Source: Siniperca chuatsi (taxonomy: Eukaryota; Chordata; Actinopteri; Centrarchiformes; Sinipercidae). From it: a stretch of 64,000 nt of DNA. A program made the position numbers and the translations under genes. Numbering within the stretch: the first letter of the stretch is position 1; each line of letters opens with the position of its first letter. The notes beneath the pieces were generated by a model. The model did no database searches and was not told the DNA's origin. It worked only from the letters and a program-made list of their open reading frames with translations. Shown piece by piece: positions 39,501-52,810 of the stretch. The stretch spans positions 13,964,233 to 14,028,232 of the forward strand of contig NC_058052.1 in NCBI RefSeq assembly GCF_020085105.1, given 5' to 3'.

Positions 39501-42500
39501 TTTGAATAAGGAAGCCCATTTTACCTTCACTAAAGTTTAATCTTTTTAGATTGGATGCTTGGAAAAAGAGGGAGATTAGTGGACAGCCGGATAAAGCGAG
39601 GAAGATGGGTGGAGGGAGAGAAGAGGGGGATGAAGTGGATGAAGGAGAAGATGAAAGCTTTGTTGTGCTGATGCTTAATGAGCTGGAAAACACAATTGAA
39701 CTTCTCTGACTGTGGAAATTGCTGTGAGGGCATCGTAAATTAGCGCCAGTGTGGGAGCTAGCCTGCTGACAGAAAAGGGGCTTTGTGTGGTAAAGGCTTC
39801 TTCACAGGCCTGCAGCCACTGAGATCCTCACAGCGGTATCATAGCTTGATCTGTCACATGACAAGGGGTTCGGCAGTTACTCTTGAACATGGACGAGGGA
39901 ACTGTTTGGCAGCATTTTTGTGCACTCATTTGCCGATGTGATTCTTGTTCTCCCCTCCACCATCTTACCTGTTGATCTGTGTTTACCAAAAAACTTTTAA
40001 AACTTTTAAAGCTCCATCCTACTGACCTAAGGCTTTTTATATTTTGCTGTCTATTCTTTCTCTGTGTCCTGCTATATGTGGATTATTATTCCATAAACAG
40101 GGAGGCCAGACAGACGAAGACACGGCATGGTGGATAAGGGAGAAAGGGAGTGAAGAGGAGATGGGTCTCACTCTCTTCTGATAGTTAGTGAACTCCAAAG
40201 GGTGACTCTTCATTCTGGCTTTGCAGGCTTGGCACATGCCTTCTGTTACTAAGTGGCTTCATATTGAAAGGCTCTGCGGCCGCTATTCTCTCTCCCACTG
40301 GGTGCCAGCCTCTCTGCCCTGGCAGCTGCTGGGCTTTAGAATAGACCCATAGTTTCCCCTCTGCAGGTGAGCTGCACAGCCAAAACAGGGCCCCTCAAAG
40401 GTCCTTTCAGAGCCTCAATAGGAAACTGACTTGGGGAGAGAGGAACGGGCACACAATGGCCGCCTTCTCTGGACACAGAGAAGATGGAGATGAGCTATTG
40501 GGGTGCTGCTTTAGTGTTGCTTATAGCCATGTCGAGAAGAGGTGATGAGAGAAGAGAGAGGATGAGTTCCCCCTGTTAAGTTTTTGAAGGCGTGGTTCTT
40601 TCCCCTCAGCGTTCTTTTTTAGCTCAGCCACTGCAGTGCAGGGATGTCCTGTCATCCTGCGTCTCCGATGTAATTGCTGTGCCTTTCAAACCTGACCAAA
40701 CAAAATGTTTTTTTTTTCCATGTCCTGGGGTGACGGGGGTGACACTCAGCTCCTATCCACACCTCCCCTCTCTCCACCCCCTCTCTTCCACTCCCATCCC
40801 AGACCTCTGGAACTCTCTTTCGCCCTTCCCAAGCAGGCAGGAAGGAATGCACCTCCCTCTGCTCCCTCTCACCTCCCTTTCATAGTTTGCTTTTTAACTT
40901 TTATTAGCAACAGCTTTCACTGACATATGAAGAGTTGGCAACTGAGAGATAGGGCAAGGGAGGGGATGAGAGATGGAGAAAGGGTTTAAAAGTATGGGGA
41001 TAGAGAGGAGCGGTGAAGGAAAAGAGGGTTATCCTTTCTCTTTGTTGGTAATTGCAGCATGTCCACATCCTGTCAAACTAGAACAGGAATACAATATGAC
41101 AACCTGGGGGCTAATTCACTATTGTGGTTTATTGTCTCACTAATCATATTGTGAGTGAATTATTCCATCGATATATCATGTTTCGTTTGTGGCTTTTTTG
41201 ACCCAATTGAGACCTTAGCAGTCCATACAGTTCTCTGTGATTTTGGTCACATACCGCTCCCTACACAGGGGAAAAGTCGTTACTTTTTACTTGTTTTCCG
41301 GCAGCGAATTGTATCTTCAACGCAATTTTTTTGATATCACAGGTGTCTGCTTTCTGCCTGGAATGATGAAATGAAGTGAAACAAATGTTAAAAGCCAACA
41401 TTTCCATAGCCTGCACCACTGTGCTGTGCTCTTCTTCTTTGTTGAAACATATGTTATGTCCATTTATTCCAGTCAAACATTTTATCATTCTGTGCAAAAA
41501 GTAGACATCTTTGAGATTACAGCAATGCCTTTAAAAATACATTCTGTTGCTGGATAACAGGTAAAATATAAATCTTTGACTTTTCCCTCTAAAGCTTTCT
41601 TAGGAAACGCTATGTGACCGAATCACAGAGTAACTGCTGACGTCACAGAAATAATTGTTCTGATGTCTAAATGAATGATAGCAAACTAAAATCTGTCAGT
41701 TTTTATTTGAATTTCGAACTACCATTTGAAGGTGGGAAATTAGTAAAATGATGCTGCCTTATAGCATTAGGTCATCACTCACGCACCCCGAATAAACGGT
41801 ATACTCCATTTTCACAATATATTATATTCACAATATACTCCAGTTTCTGTTTAAATCATTACTCTTAAAGGCACAACTTTTAACAAACACAGATTTTGAA
41901 TGTTTTTTTCTCGATGTATGTTAGCAATAATTTAGATATCAGTGGAGAAAAGTTTAATACATAATACATCCGGCTGTTGGGCTAGCAACAGCGTTCCGCG
42001 AGTTGAAAATTACACAGCTTTTTATCAAACACTTTTTCTGTCATTAATCTCTGTCAATGTCCCTGCAGCGAATACGTCTCAGCCCTGAGACTTAATAGCA
42101 TGAGCATGAGGTTAAATTTTTACCACGTGATTTTGAATACTTTAGTAAAATTCCTTTCAAAATGAACAATGGTGATTGCAATTAAAATTTTTGCCCATAT
42201 TACCCGCTCCTGCTCCAAAATACAGAAATATTTCTACTGCATATTCTTTTGTTATTGTTAACATTTCACATGAGATTTTAAACACACATTCGTCTGAGAG
42301 ATTATGGAGCCTTTAGCTGTCTAATATAATTAAGTTGGGTAAGAAGATGCTATCAGTCCCTGTCTCATTTTTCCTCTCTTTTCTTTCTCTCTCCCTCCTT
42401 CCTTCTCCTCCTCTAATCAGTTCCACTCTGTTATTGCTGGCCCTGGGCTGTTTATCTCTTTGCTAAACTGCTTTCACAAGCATGAGACCAAAGCCTGCTC

Positions 42501-44708
42501 AAATGTCTATTAGACCCTTCAAATCCTCACTCAGGCCCACAGTCACTGTGTGGCTGACCTTAAGGCAGTTGTTGCCATTATTATGGAATCAATGCTCGCT
42601 GATCTGGCGCTCCTCACATCTTCTTAAACAATGAATCGTTTTTCCTTCTGAAGTTAGTCAACCACTTTTGAAAGGTTAAGTGGTGAATAGGGGCTCTCAT
42701 GGCAGCGCAGAGGGCTGAGCAGTGACCGCAGCCCTGGAGAACATGAAATCCAATGAAATCCAGGACAGACAATTCAACACAAGTTCTGAGGACAGACTTG
42801 CTCATGAATGCACTACGCTTCATGTACTATTTGCTTTAAGGTTTTGAGAAGAAAGAAGCATTTCCTACAGTCACGCCAGCTGGGAGTGATTTAGTTACAT
42901 TAGTAAAATCCCATTCTGGCAAGTGTCTTTCCTCAGGGATAAGTTCACAGGGCTATGTAAACCAATAATGTAATAGTAACCCTCTTTAGTGAGATTCATC
43001 TTGTGTTGGCTTGTTTGGAGCGGACACAGTGGGCATCATTATTGTGTTAGCTTAATTTGCAAAGAGCGCTGTGACTTTTGAGTTTAACCTCTCCTGGTAC
43101 ATTCAACTCTCTTTGTTAACATGTGCGAATAGTTTCTGAAATACATACAGTCTGCAGTACTATGCCTTCTACGCCAAGTACGCCAAGTAGCTTCTACTGA
43201 AATAAAAATACTGTGTAGGTGTGCTATGTTTGCATTATTTAACAGAATTTACAGTTGCAATTTTGCTGATATGAAGTGCAACATTTGAGAAGGGAGAAGA
43301 GACTGAATGAATCAAAGCTCAACAAACAAACGTGCTGCTGAATACAATTTGAGTAAAGAAACACCCTGAACATTGTGGTAGATTATTTACTTTTTCATGT
43401 TATGCTTTGTTGTCACATTGCACTATATCAGAGCTTGTAAATAGACGCCTAAACATTGGCAGTGCCTAAATAATACGAGGAATTATTAAAGGAACTAAAA
43501 CTTGAATTATAAATAAATTGTACCTAGCTAATCTTCACATCTTAGTTTAAGTTCCACAATTTTATTCTCATAATCAGAAATATCTAAATCACATAGAAGA
43601 ACTGTATAAACATCACAGCAGCATGGCTCCTTATATGGCTCTTCTACTTCCGCTCCATTTCTATCTCTCAACTGTTTGACTGTACAGTGTCTGTAGTTGT
43701 TTTTATCCACATTATGTAAACATGTCCAACAGCAATAATCTCACTGAAGACATATGTAACAGTGTGACGCTGGTGCTAATTTTATATGTTGAGCTGGTGG
43801 AAGAGAATCACCATTACTGTTATTTTAGTTTGGTTTGGCAACACACAAATAAGCAATGCACTCAAAAGACTTATTTTAGTGCTGTCCTTTAACGCAAATT
43901 ACATACAGCAGTGAGTAAGTGGCAGCAAGTTATTACGTATCAGTAATGGTGACCCCTCTCCCTTTCATGCTGTCTGTCTTTACTCCGTTGTTGTCTGTGT
44001 TCTGCAGGTATGTAATTATGGTTTGAAAAGGTTGGAGCCAGACTTTCCGCAGGACACTGCGTGGGAACAAAGCAGGGTCTAGGAGGCGAGGTTAAGGGAG
44101 CACAGTAGCTGCACAGTGGCTACAAACTACAGAGATAGACATCTAGGGACAGTCATCTTCAAGAAATGAAAGTCTGTTAGTAGAGTGGATTCGGAGGTCT
44201 GATTCACATCCTCTGACTGTGCAAGGATAGTTTGCGTGGCATTGAATGATGTGTAATGAGCAACTTTTCAATCTGGCATAAATGGAGGTTGTTATATAGT
44301 AGCATACAGTTGATGAACAATGCATTACATGTAACAGGGTTCCTCAAATCAATTTGTCATTTTGACGCACCACAGTAAAATAAAAGTACACAAAAATATT
44401 CTCTGAATTATACAAAGGGTCAAATAGACATTTTAAGTAGTTATTAAATATTGGAAATAACGCTGCTTGATATATACTCTTAAAACAAATGCTGATATAT
44501 TATTAGATATAGTTGTCTAATATGATAACAATAACAAATTGTAAGCCTTTTAATGTTTTTATTTTATTTTTGGAGATTGTTGGATTAAAATAGGAACAAT
44601 TTAACCCCTAATGTTCTCAACATTCACCTTACATTTATCCTTAAGCAGCATCAAAACATACTTAAATATTGTTTTCAACTCCAAGATGCCTTTTTTATTA
44701 CATTAAAT
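36571..44708. other. Gene-free region upstream of msx3, part 2
   Basis: No gene seen. The stretch includes a GAT-triplet patch (37180-37205) and a fragment of the fold-back element (38358-38440). Two blocks of unique, GC-balanced DNA (40260-40500 and 42420-42620) could be conserved regulatory sequence. C/T-rich stretches near 40750-40880 give long open frames without protein resemblance. Confidence 0.55.
38358..38440. repeat. Fragment of the fold-back element of 50363-50971
   Basis: GACATTTTGGGAATTAGCTT followed by ATTTGCTTTCTCGCCAGGAG and TTAGATGAGAAGATC matches the arm of the larger element at 50363, and the reverse complement of its other arm near 50905-50971. Confidence 0.7.
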
Positions 44709-45006
44709 GTCCAAAGTGTAACATTTAGGAGGAGCTATTGGCAGAAATAGAATATAATATTTATAAGTATGTTTTAATTAGTGTATAATCACCTGAAATA
44801 AGAATAGTGTTTTCGTTACCTCAGAATAAGCTATTTTTATCTACAGAGGAAGCGGGTTCAGATAGGACCGGTCGCATTTTTCGTGAGTTTCGCGGCCACC
44901 GTAGTTTCCCGTACACGCTTGGAAGGGGAGAGTGATGCGAGCGGTATTCAAATGGTTGCAATCTGCAATTTCACCACTAGATGACACTAAAACCTACACA
45001 CTGGAC
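44709..45006. mobile_element. MITE-like non-autonomous DNA transposon
   Basis: The ends are inverted complements with mismatches: GTCCAAAGTGTAACATTTAG at the left, and the right end reads GTCCAGTGTGTAGGTTTTAG when complemented. Inside are TTTCGCGGCCACCGTAG, CACCACTAGATGACACTA and TCACCTGAAATAAGAATAG, which I recognise from a very abundant teleost non-autonomous element. No transposase frame is present. Target duplication is unclear. Confidence 0.75.
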
Positions 45007-47371
45007 CTTTTAATACAAATTTCTAGAAATTTTATTCATTTTATTCGCATTTCCCTGCAATTCAGATTCTTGGAAACTGTTGATCTTGACTAGAAAACAA
45101 AACAATTCTTCTTCTCTGTATTTGTAATGGTGGGCCAACATCATAAAATTTACAGTAAAATCTATAAATCTCTCCACTTCGTGTCCTCATCCTGACATCA
45201 GGATAGCCTGACCTGATCTGATCTGATCTGTTTTGTATTTTAAACTTAAAACAGATGATTGGTTTTTATCCTAATTGTCTTTACATTCTGTATGATGCTA
45301 CTTATCATTGTCCCTCTCTCCCATAACTTGAAGATCAGTAGATTTGGTTAAACTTTGGGACAGTGTGTTTATGCTGGGAAATTTCTTTCTAGGGTGATAC
45401 TCCAGATTTTCAATTGTACGGTGCTGGGAAACTTACATTAGATACAATACTTTTAGGACAAATTGGTCCCTCTATGGTGGGAAAAAGCATTGCTGAGATG
45501 CCACACCTACACACGAGAACAGCCCTAGAAGCAGTGCTGCAATTAGTTGTGGATACATTTTGAAGACCAAAGATTAAGTAATCATTTTAATTGAATCAGC
45601 TGGGTTTGACATTCTTTGTCACCAGGGAGTCTGTAATTATGTTTTGACTGTGTAACAAAGAAACCATTGGTATTTGAAGTATGAAGATGCACCGAAATGA
45701 GGAATAAATCCCTTTATGCTCACTGAGATACATATACGAGTCTTTTATTAATCTTTTCATATTCTCATAGGCTTATTATTTCTTATGGTAATAGAGTGTA
45801 TTAACCTCAAAAGATGAGAGTTTTGTCAACCGACTATATCTGTGTAATATCCTTATTTGGGTTGAGAAAAAACTAAAAGCAGAGACGAGAGGAAAAAGTT
45901 TCATCTGCCGACATAACTGCTCAGAGCGAGCACATGTTTTTTTAATAAGGATGAAAGCGCTGTGCTCTTGTAACCGGATCTTTCTGTAGCTGGCAGCTTT
46001 CCATCAAGGAACAGCAGGATCCTCTTTTTAACCCAGGAGCATCAGGACAGATGGGGCAGTGACACGCAAACTCAAATACACACAGTAACAAATTCAGAGC
46101 GTGACAGACACTGAGATCTAATCTTATGGATACAATGTGTTGTGAATGTCAAGGGGCAGCAGTGAAGGCGGTGTAAAGAACATCTGTAACACCTGTACTT
46201 ACTGTTAACACCTGTACTCACTGTCGCGCCTCTCTGTTGTCATGACAGCGTTTCACAGGATGTGCTGCCTGCTGAGTGCATTGAGCTGACGGCTCTGTAA
46301 TGAATTCTGTGGTGCTGGGGGTCAGAGGTTAAAGGTTAGGGGTACTCCAGCTGGCAGCCAGGGCCGCAGTGGACTCCAGTGAGGAGGCATTCAGTGGCTG
46401 GAGCAGGAGGGGGAGAAGGGGGAGGCAGAGGAGGGGAGGAGGCCAAAGTTCTTTCTCTTTCTGTCTTGTTTGATGTACTCCACCCACAAGGCCTTCTTTT
46501 CCCCTTCTGGCATAAACCATTGCAATTTTCAGATGTTGGAAAAAGCTGAAGCATTGTACATACCTCTTTATCTCTTAAAGTAGAAGTGGCTGTAATCAAG
46601 ATTTTTATATTAACAATGATCAAAATGGATCACATGACTTGTATGCGAAAGTTCCCCACAGCTCTATGGAGCTCTATAGTGAGTTTAAGCTCATTGTTTT
46701 GGTTTTCTGGCCCACAGCTTCACAGTTTTGGTTCACTCTCACCGCTATCATTTTATTATTATAATCATATTACCTTTTTTGGCTGCAGCAAGCAACTGTT
46801 TTTAGTGGAAAAGCTTTTAAAAAACCCATTGTACACTCCCTGCTCAGCAGCAAATGAAAAAACAGACAAAGTTAGTGACTAGCGAACCTACTGGAGCATT
46901 TGGCAGCTAGAGCCAGATTTCCCTGAAACATGACTTTAAATGAATACTAATATTGGAATGTATTTTCTGGGTGTGTAAATGTTGGCTTACAAGTTCGCCA
47001 TATCAACTTAAAAGGTGATTATATGTCAGTTATTGTAGGTTTAAAGTTTTGGTAAGAGAAATTATCAACAGATAAAGCCATATCTGTGAAACTACTGTGA
47101 GTGCATGTCAGTAGTCACGTTTCTGCAGTTCCCTGGTTTATCCTATAGAGGGCAGGTCTGTTAATTAATGAGCCACATGTGCCAAGTGTTGGCATGATGT
47201 GTGTTTCATTTAACAGAGTTTTCCAAAACATTAGTTCTCTTCGAGTGGAAAATGTGTTTAATGAGAAGCGTCCAAAACACAGTAAATAGCCATTAAACTT
47301 ACTTTAACAGCTCCCACATGTTTACTGAGTTTATGAGGGGTGTGATCGAGGAAGGATAAGCGTGTACGGTA

Positions 47372-47374
<3 letters not shown>

Positions 47375-47404
<30 letters not shown>

Positions 47405-47405
47405 C

Positions 47406-47437
<32 letters not shown>
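47375..47437. repeat. Compound (TG)n(GA)n microsatellite
   Basis: A TG run from 47375 to about 47408 passes directly into a GA run to 47437. Confidence 0.92.
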
Positions 47438-47440
<3 letters not shown>

Positions 47441-49059
47441 CACCTGAGCTTTCCCTCTCATTATTGTGACTATAATATAATATTTCCATGGTTGATACAC
47501 ACTGTCAAAGCAGTGTAATGGCTCTGTGTCAGCTCAAGCAGCAAGCGTTGCTAATGGCCATCTTTCACACAGATACTCAGATCAGCTTTTCAGATTAGCT
47601 GCCCTGGACAAAAAGGTCAACCGTATTCCTCTGCGTCTCCTCTCAAACAGACAAAGAGCTTCCCAGTCTTCTGTCATCAGTTACATAACAGAGAGAGGGG
47701 AAAGTTCTTCTTTCTGTCTCCTATGTAGCTGTTGCAGCTCCCGGTCCACCTCCCCTCTGCCTTGGCTGTCATCAGCGCTATTGTCGCTGGAAAACTGTCT
47801 CAGGCATTACCTGTGGAGCCAGATAGTCAGGTGGCTCCGGGCCCCAGACTGACTGGCTCATCACTCCCCTCATTTTACCCCCCCTAAAACCCCACCTGTT
47901 CATTGACGAGAAATTTTTATTAAGCATTAGCACTGGAACATGTTATAGGCAGTGCCTACAAGCAACTGTTGAGCAGATGGCTCCCTAATTCTCTCTGCGG
48001 CCGCTTCATAAGTCTGACAACTCCTCTGTTCACCAGACCATCGTCACAACATTTCATGTTCGCCTCCGCTCTTCCGTGGAGGTCCTTCCCCCAGCCCTGT
48101 AATTCGTGTGGTTAAACTCCACCGTGAGATGTCTAATGTGTGTTTAATGGGTGTTGGTGAAGCCTCAATTAAGTTAATTGTAGATCATTGAGTTAATTTT
48201 AGTTATTTAGAAAACCCCAGCTTTCCTAAATGTTGTGAGTGTGGGGGATATGACGGAAGACTGTGAGTAAAGACAGAGGGGTGGTTAGCCTCAAATACAG
48301 CCCTGTGCTCCGGGACGACCTTTATGGGATTTACTGATAGTAATGACGGTGATGATGAGGTTTTGGTGCTGATGATTGTTTTAGTGTTCTGTTTGCATAT
48401 GAGGCGCACAATATGTTCATTATCACATTTCAAACAGCGATACAGTGTGTGTTGAGGTTTAGCGTGGAGTCTGATGTCTCCAGTTGATTGTCGCCTGTTA
48501 AATATTCTGTTTTCTATTTGTTTCTTTGCCAATAGAGAAGTCTTGATAAAGATGCCACTTTAAGTCAAGTAGAAACATGACGGCCGCATTCCTCAAAGTC
48601 TTAGCAGTAATAGGCAGTTATTGGTTTTGAGGCAGAGCCAGGACTTCAGATCCTGCACTTAAAGTTACAATTTTGAAGAAAGTGCTGTCATCAGTGGCAA
48701 TGACATATTAATCCACTGTATCTGACTACACATTGTGCATGTGTGTAAGTAAGTGGTGCTGCAAACTGTAGGCTACACAAATGCATTCATGCTCATGCAC
48801 ACACACACTCATACACCTCATGCAACAACTGTGTAACAGTAAGCAAAATGAAGCCAAGATTATCATTTTAAAATGGGAATTTAGTCAAATATTCATTTTG
48901 GTGGTTTCCCCCATAAATTGCTGCAAGCTGCAACATTTGGAGCATGTTTTCTGTCCCACTTTACAGGCATAAATCATGACTTAATGCTGCATTTAAATAG
49001 TTACAGACAGGCAATTTATTCTTGGCTCACTCTTTGCATTTTGTGCAATAACATCGTGT

Positions 49060-49062
<3 letters not shown>

Positions 49063-49091
<29 letters not shown>

Positions 49092-49108
49092 CTGTGTGTG
49101 TGTGTGTT
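49063..49108. repeat. (TG)n microsatellite
   Basis: A near-perfect TG run with one interruption (TCTG). Confidence 0.92.
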
Positions 49109-49556
49109 TCACAGTTTATTGGCAGCAATCATTACTTGCTGACAACTCCCATTCGTTCTGGTCTTTAGTGTTGCCCTTACAGTTTCTAAAAGGCTTGTCA
49201 TTTATATGATATGTGCTTTCGCACATTGCACCAGCACACACACCTAGCCAGTAGCAGGATACAAGCAGAAGTATGCAATGTCACGGGGAGGGAAACGTAT
49301 TTGCTCATGCACTTGGCAGATCAAGCCAAGCCTCTCGAGCGTCTAGAGGTGTCAGGGCACAATCTGTACACACCGCATATAAAGATTCAATTATCCTCAC
49401 ATCACCTGCAGCCAATTTGAAAGAAGAGAAGCTGAGGGGGTGTTAGAGGCTCATTAAGAAATATTCCATCATGTTTTGCTTCCAGGCTTGATTGTTACAC
49501 TACATAAACTACTTTACCACCAAAGATAGGTAAATACAAACTCGTAGAGACACTTG

Positions 49557-49610
49557 GGCCAGCACCTCTTAAGTTCACTAATTAACATGTTATATCTCAT
49601 TTGTTTAATG
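49557..49610. repeat. Fragment of the fold-back element
   Basis: GGCCAGCACCTCTTAAGTTC followed by ACTAATTAACATGTTATATC and TCATTTGTTTAATGTG closely matches the internal part of the element at about 50540-50600 (CCAGCGCCTCTAAAGCTCAC...). Confidence 0.7.
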
Positions 49611-50362
49611 TGTGCAAAAACTGAAGTGTTATAATGCCAATTCACTCTTTTACAGGGATTATGTGCATAAGATAATTCCTGTTGGCTACTATTCCTTTAA
49701 AAAGTTTCAATATTAAAAACAGGCATATTTCAAAATGCCTCTGAATGCATATAATTGTTCACACATTGGTATTCATCTCTACTGCTCCTGTGTCACACAG
49801 ACTTACCAGTGTTGCTCTGAAAAACTACCTTTCCTAACTTTTCTACTAATAGTACTACTGCTTTTAAACTTTCCGACACTTCATCACCTTAGTGGAGTGA
49901 CCTGAGACACGATTCAGTCATTTGCTGAGCCGCAGCGCTCTGCCAACCAGAGCCTGGTTAAACCACAGAGGAGCATGTTTTCCTGTAAGCCTGTGGGAGC
50001 ATCAGAGGTTCAGGGAGCAGAGTCCTGTGGTTACTCTGTGCTGGTAGCTGCTGGGCCTCTGGGCTTCACATGAAAGCTGTTTCACTGATGTGTGCAGGAC
50101 ACAGGGGGTAGATTGGTAGAAGCTTCAGCACACTTTATCCATCAAACCTCACTTTCAAGGCTTGGAGCAGCAGGATGTCTTCTCCAAGGGTTGTGGTTTC
50201 TGGGAGACTGACAGCATTTCAATAATGGCTCACATCTCCCGGCCTCAATATCAGTTTAAGAGCCAGTATATGTTTGTCACCAGTATGAATCTGGCAGCAG
50301 TGTTTTATTTTTATTTTTTATGATTATCTTTGTAAAGACAATCTTATTGAAAGAAATTAAGT

Positions 50363-50971
50363 GACATTTTGGGAAATATGCTTATTTGCTTTCTTTTCTT
50401 GAGAAGATTGATACCACTCTCGTATTTGTATGCTAAATATAAAGCTACAGGCAGCAGCCGGTTAGCTTAGCTTAGCATTAAGACTAGAAACAGGGGGAAA
50501 CAGCTAGCCTGGCTCTGTCCAAAGGAAACAAAATAAGCCTACCAGCGCCTCTAAAGCTCACTAATTAACACTTTATATCTCATTTGTTTAATGTGTACAA
50601 AAACGACAATTTTTGGTGATTCCCCCTGCTTTCAGCAAAGCTAACCAGCTGCTGCCTGTAACTTGATATTTAGCATACAGATATAGAGAATTAATCAGAA
50701 TCAGAATCAGAAATACTTTATTGATCCCCGAGGGGAAACTCTTTTGCTACAGCTGCTCACTGTCACGTCAGTGCACACAGGAATAGAAGTACTAAGCAAA
50801 TCAAAATATAATACAGGCAAGATAAATTAAGTACAAAGTGGATATAATTATAAAATTTAAACAAGTGTAAAGTACAAAGTGGATTTACCGGTTGATGATA
50901 AGTAAATCCACTGGTATCTTCTCATCTAACTCTTAGCAAAAAAGGCAAATAAGCATATTTCCCAAAATGTC
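50363..50971. mobile_element. Fold-back (long inverted repeat) transposon with nested retroelement tail
   Basis: The outer 27 bases, beginning GACATTTTGGGAAATATGCT, are perfectly inverted at 50945-50971. A second inner pair is GTATGCTAAATATAAAGCTA near 50429 and its complement near 50640-50685 (TAGCTTAGC and CAGCAGC words included), so most of the element can fold on itself. TTAGCTTAGCTTAGCATTAA and AACAGCTAGCCTGGCTCTGT are words I know from an abundant teleost repeat. Into one arm is inserted a retroelement-type tail (see 50693-50885). Confidence 0.75.
50693..50885. mobile_element. Retroelement-type tail nested in the fold-back element
   Basis: It begins with the triplicated AATCAG motif (ATCAGAATCAGAATCAGAA), then TACTTTATTGATCCCCGAGG-GGAAACTC and CTACAGCTGCTCACTGTCAC. 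This is a well-known teleost retrotransposon-derived sequence by memory; a related piece occurs at 20261-20293. Confidence 0.6.
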
Positions 50972-52780
50972 TAACTATTCCTTCAAGTATAGTGTCTGAA
51001 GCGGAATCAAACAGTAGTCGTTTCCTTGTCAGTATTTCACAGACTATCTTATAGATGTCTGGTATTTGCCTTTTTGGGAAGAAGACAGTAGACCACTCAG
51101 TGACCTGGGAGTGGGGCTAGTCGAAGGGTAACATGGGACATGTGGATCTGATAGAGGGTAGATAACCAGCAGACACGGTGGAGCCATCCCTTGAACAGAG
51201 CAGGAAGTGTGTGGCGTGTCTGTCGGCTCCTGTTCTACTGTACAGTGAATCCTGTTGTCATGAGACATTATTAACCCATATGTTAAGTTAATGACTCTCC
51301 TACTGTTTTATGAACAATGAAAGAGGTGAAGAGTTCTCACGGCCACAGTGGTGCCCTAAGAAGCAAACTCTCACGAGCTGCATCACAGCAGCTTAATGGG
51401 GGGGCTGCCAGACTGAAACCCAGATCACATTTTTTAAGGGTGTATATGTTATGTTAGATTAGTTTAAATTAGTTTATGACTGTATATTGCAACCTACATT
51501 ATATTGTTTAACATAGTCTCAGAGTTAAAAGATTTCTGTCTTGGCCACATATCAGAAAGACTGATTCATATAAATTCACAAGTGAGTTGTAATTTAAACG
51601 ACTTATTCCGTACATCAAACGTGAAGCTGTTTTATTCTGAAACAATGAGTTTTACATTGCGATAGGATCTTGGCATGGATGTAGATTAGACCTGACACAT
51701 TCAACAGTTGCTTCAGTAAGAGTTGTGCCTGGCATTAAGATCACAGACCGATCATCTGCCTCCAATCTGGCCTCCTATATTGGATGTGTATGAGAGGGGT
51801 AATTAGTTGTTTTAAATTACTGAAAACAACAGGAGGGGGTCTGTCTGCGTCTAAGAAAGTTCCTGTGAAAGTAAGCCAAGCATGGTGACTATTGTTGCTT
51901 CATGGTAATATTATACATATGCAAGACTTGATTTTTGATACAACTCCAAATAATATACATTTTTATGCACCGTCCCTTCTTCTGAGTAAATAATCGACCA
52001 GTTAGCATATTACTACATCCCAAATCACTGAGCCTCATCAGGACCAATAGTCAGTTCACAACTGCTGCAATAACATAAAACAGGAAGTCAGAAAGGTTAT
52101 TGGTATATTATTATAACGTTTAATCAGGTAAGTCCCATTGAAATTGAGATCTAGCACAGAAACAGAGTGACTCAATGAGCCGTGCTCTGCTAAATGGTGG
52201 AGAGCAATTTTTGTTTAATTATACATGTACGTAATAAATAATAATTAACTTAATTTATATTGCACTGTAGTTACATTGAGCCCGGGTAATAGGGACGACC
52301 CCCTTAAGGAGATTGGAGAAATTATTACTGCATGATAAGTTTCTCTCATGACCATAGGGCATTATAACCTTGTGATCACTGATAACTGACAAGGAAGATT
52401 AATCACAAAAAAATGTAGTTATAAAATACTTGTAATTGTATTAGATCAGTACAGAATTCAGTATTTTTAACTGTTATGCACACAAGAAATCAGACACAAG
52501 AATTACCTTTTAATCACAACACAGTAAAATAACAAAGGTTAACTAAAACAAGAGTGACATTAATCTTATTCTAGTCATTTATATATATACATACACACAG
52601 CACATTCACGCTTATTAGACTTAATGAGGGATTTAACTGTAATCAGCCATTGTTGCAGAGACCCTATTATGTTGACAAAATGTTTCTGAAGGCAGTTTCA
52701 TTTTTTCAAATGATGAGCCACTTTGTTATGCACAAAACAGACTAGACAACAAGAATTACTTACAGCTGACGTTCCTGTAT
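50972..52780. other. Gene-free region before the prap1-like gene
   Basis: No exon, RNA gene or clear repeat seen. AT-rich from 51850 onward. Confidence 0.55.
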
Positions 52781-52790
52781 TTAGAGGATA

Positions 52791-52810
52791 CAAAGGTCAA
52801 GAAAATATAA
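52791..52810 (+). promoter_or_regulatory. Candidate core promoter of the prap1-like gene
   Basis: CAAAGGTCA (52791-52799), a nuclear-receptor half-site of the HNF4/LRH-1 kind, is followed a few bases on by a TATAA box (52806-52810). A start site about 30 bases downstream would leave a 5'UTR of about 80 bases before the ATG at 52918. Nuclear-receptor control would suit a gut- or liver-expressed gene. This is motif inference only. Confidence 0.4.

Larger units (their letters stand above)
45007..50362. other. Gene-free region upstream of msx3, part 3
   Basis: No supported exon. It contains two microsatellites (47375-47437, 49063-49108), a fragment of the fold-back element (about 49557-49610) and a unique block around 47880-48215 rich in homeodomain-type TTAATTG/AATTAAG words. 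Confidence 0.55.

Noticed and set aside
40592-40923. Open frames over a C/T-rich stretch
   Set aside because: Low-complexity Ser/Pro/Leu composition; no family resemblance.
46329-46623. Overlapping minus-strand open frames with proline/leucine runs
   Set aside because: Produced by a GGAGG/CCTCC-rich stretch; low complexity, no homology seen.
47526-47852. 108-codon + strand open frame upstream of msx3
   Set aside because: Biased composition (Ser/Arg/Leu-rich), no recognised motif and no flanking splice signals forming a gene; treated as chance.
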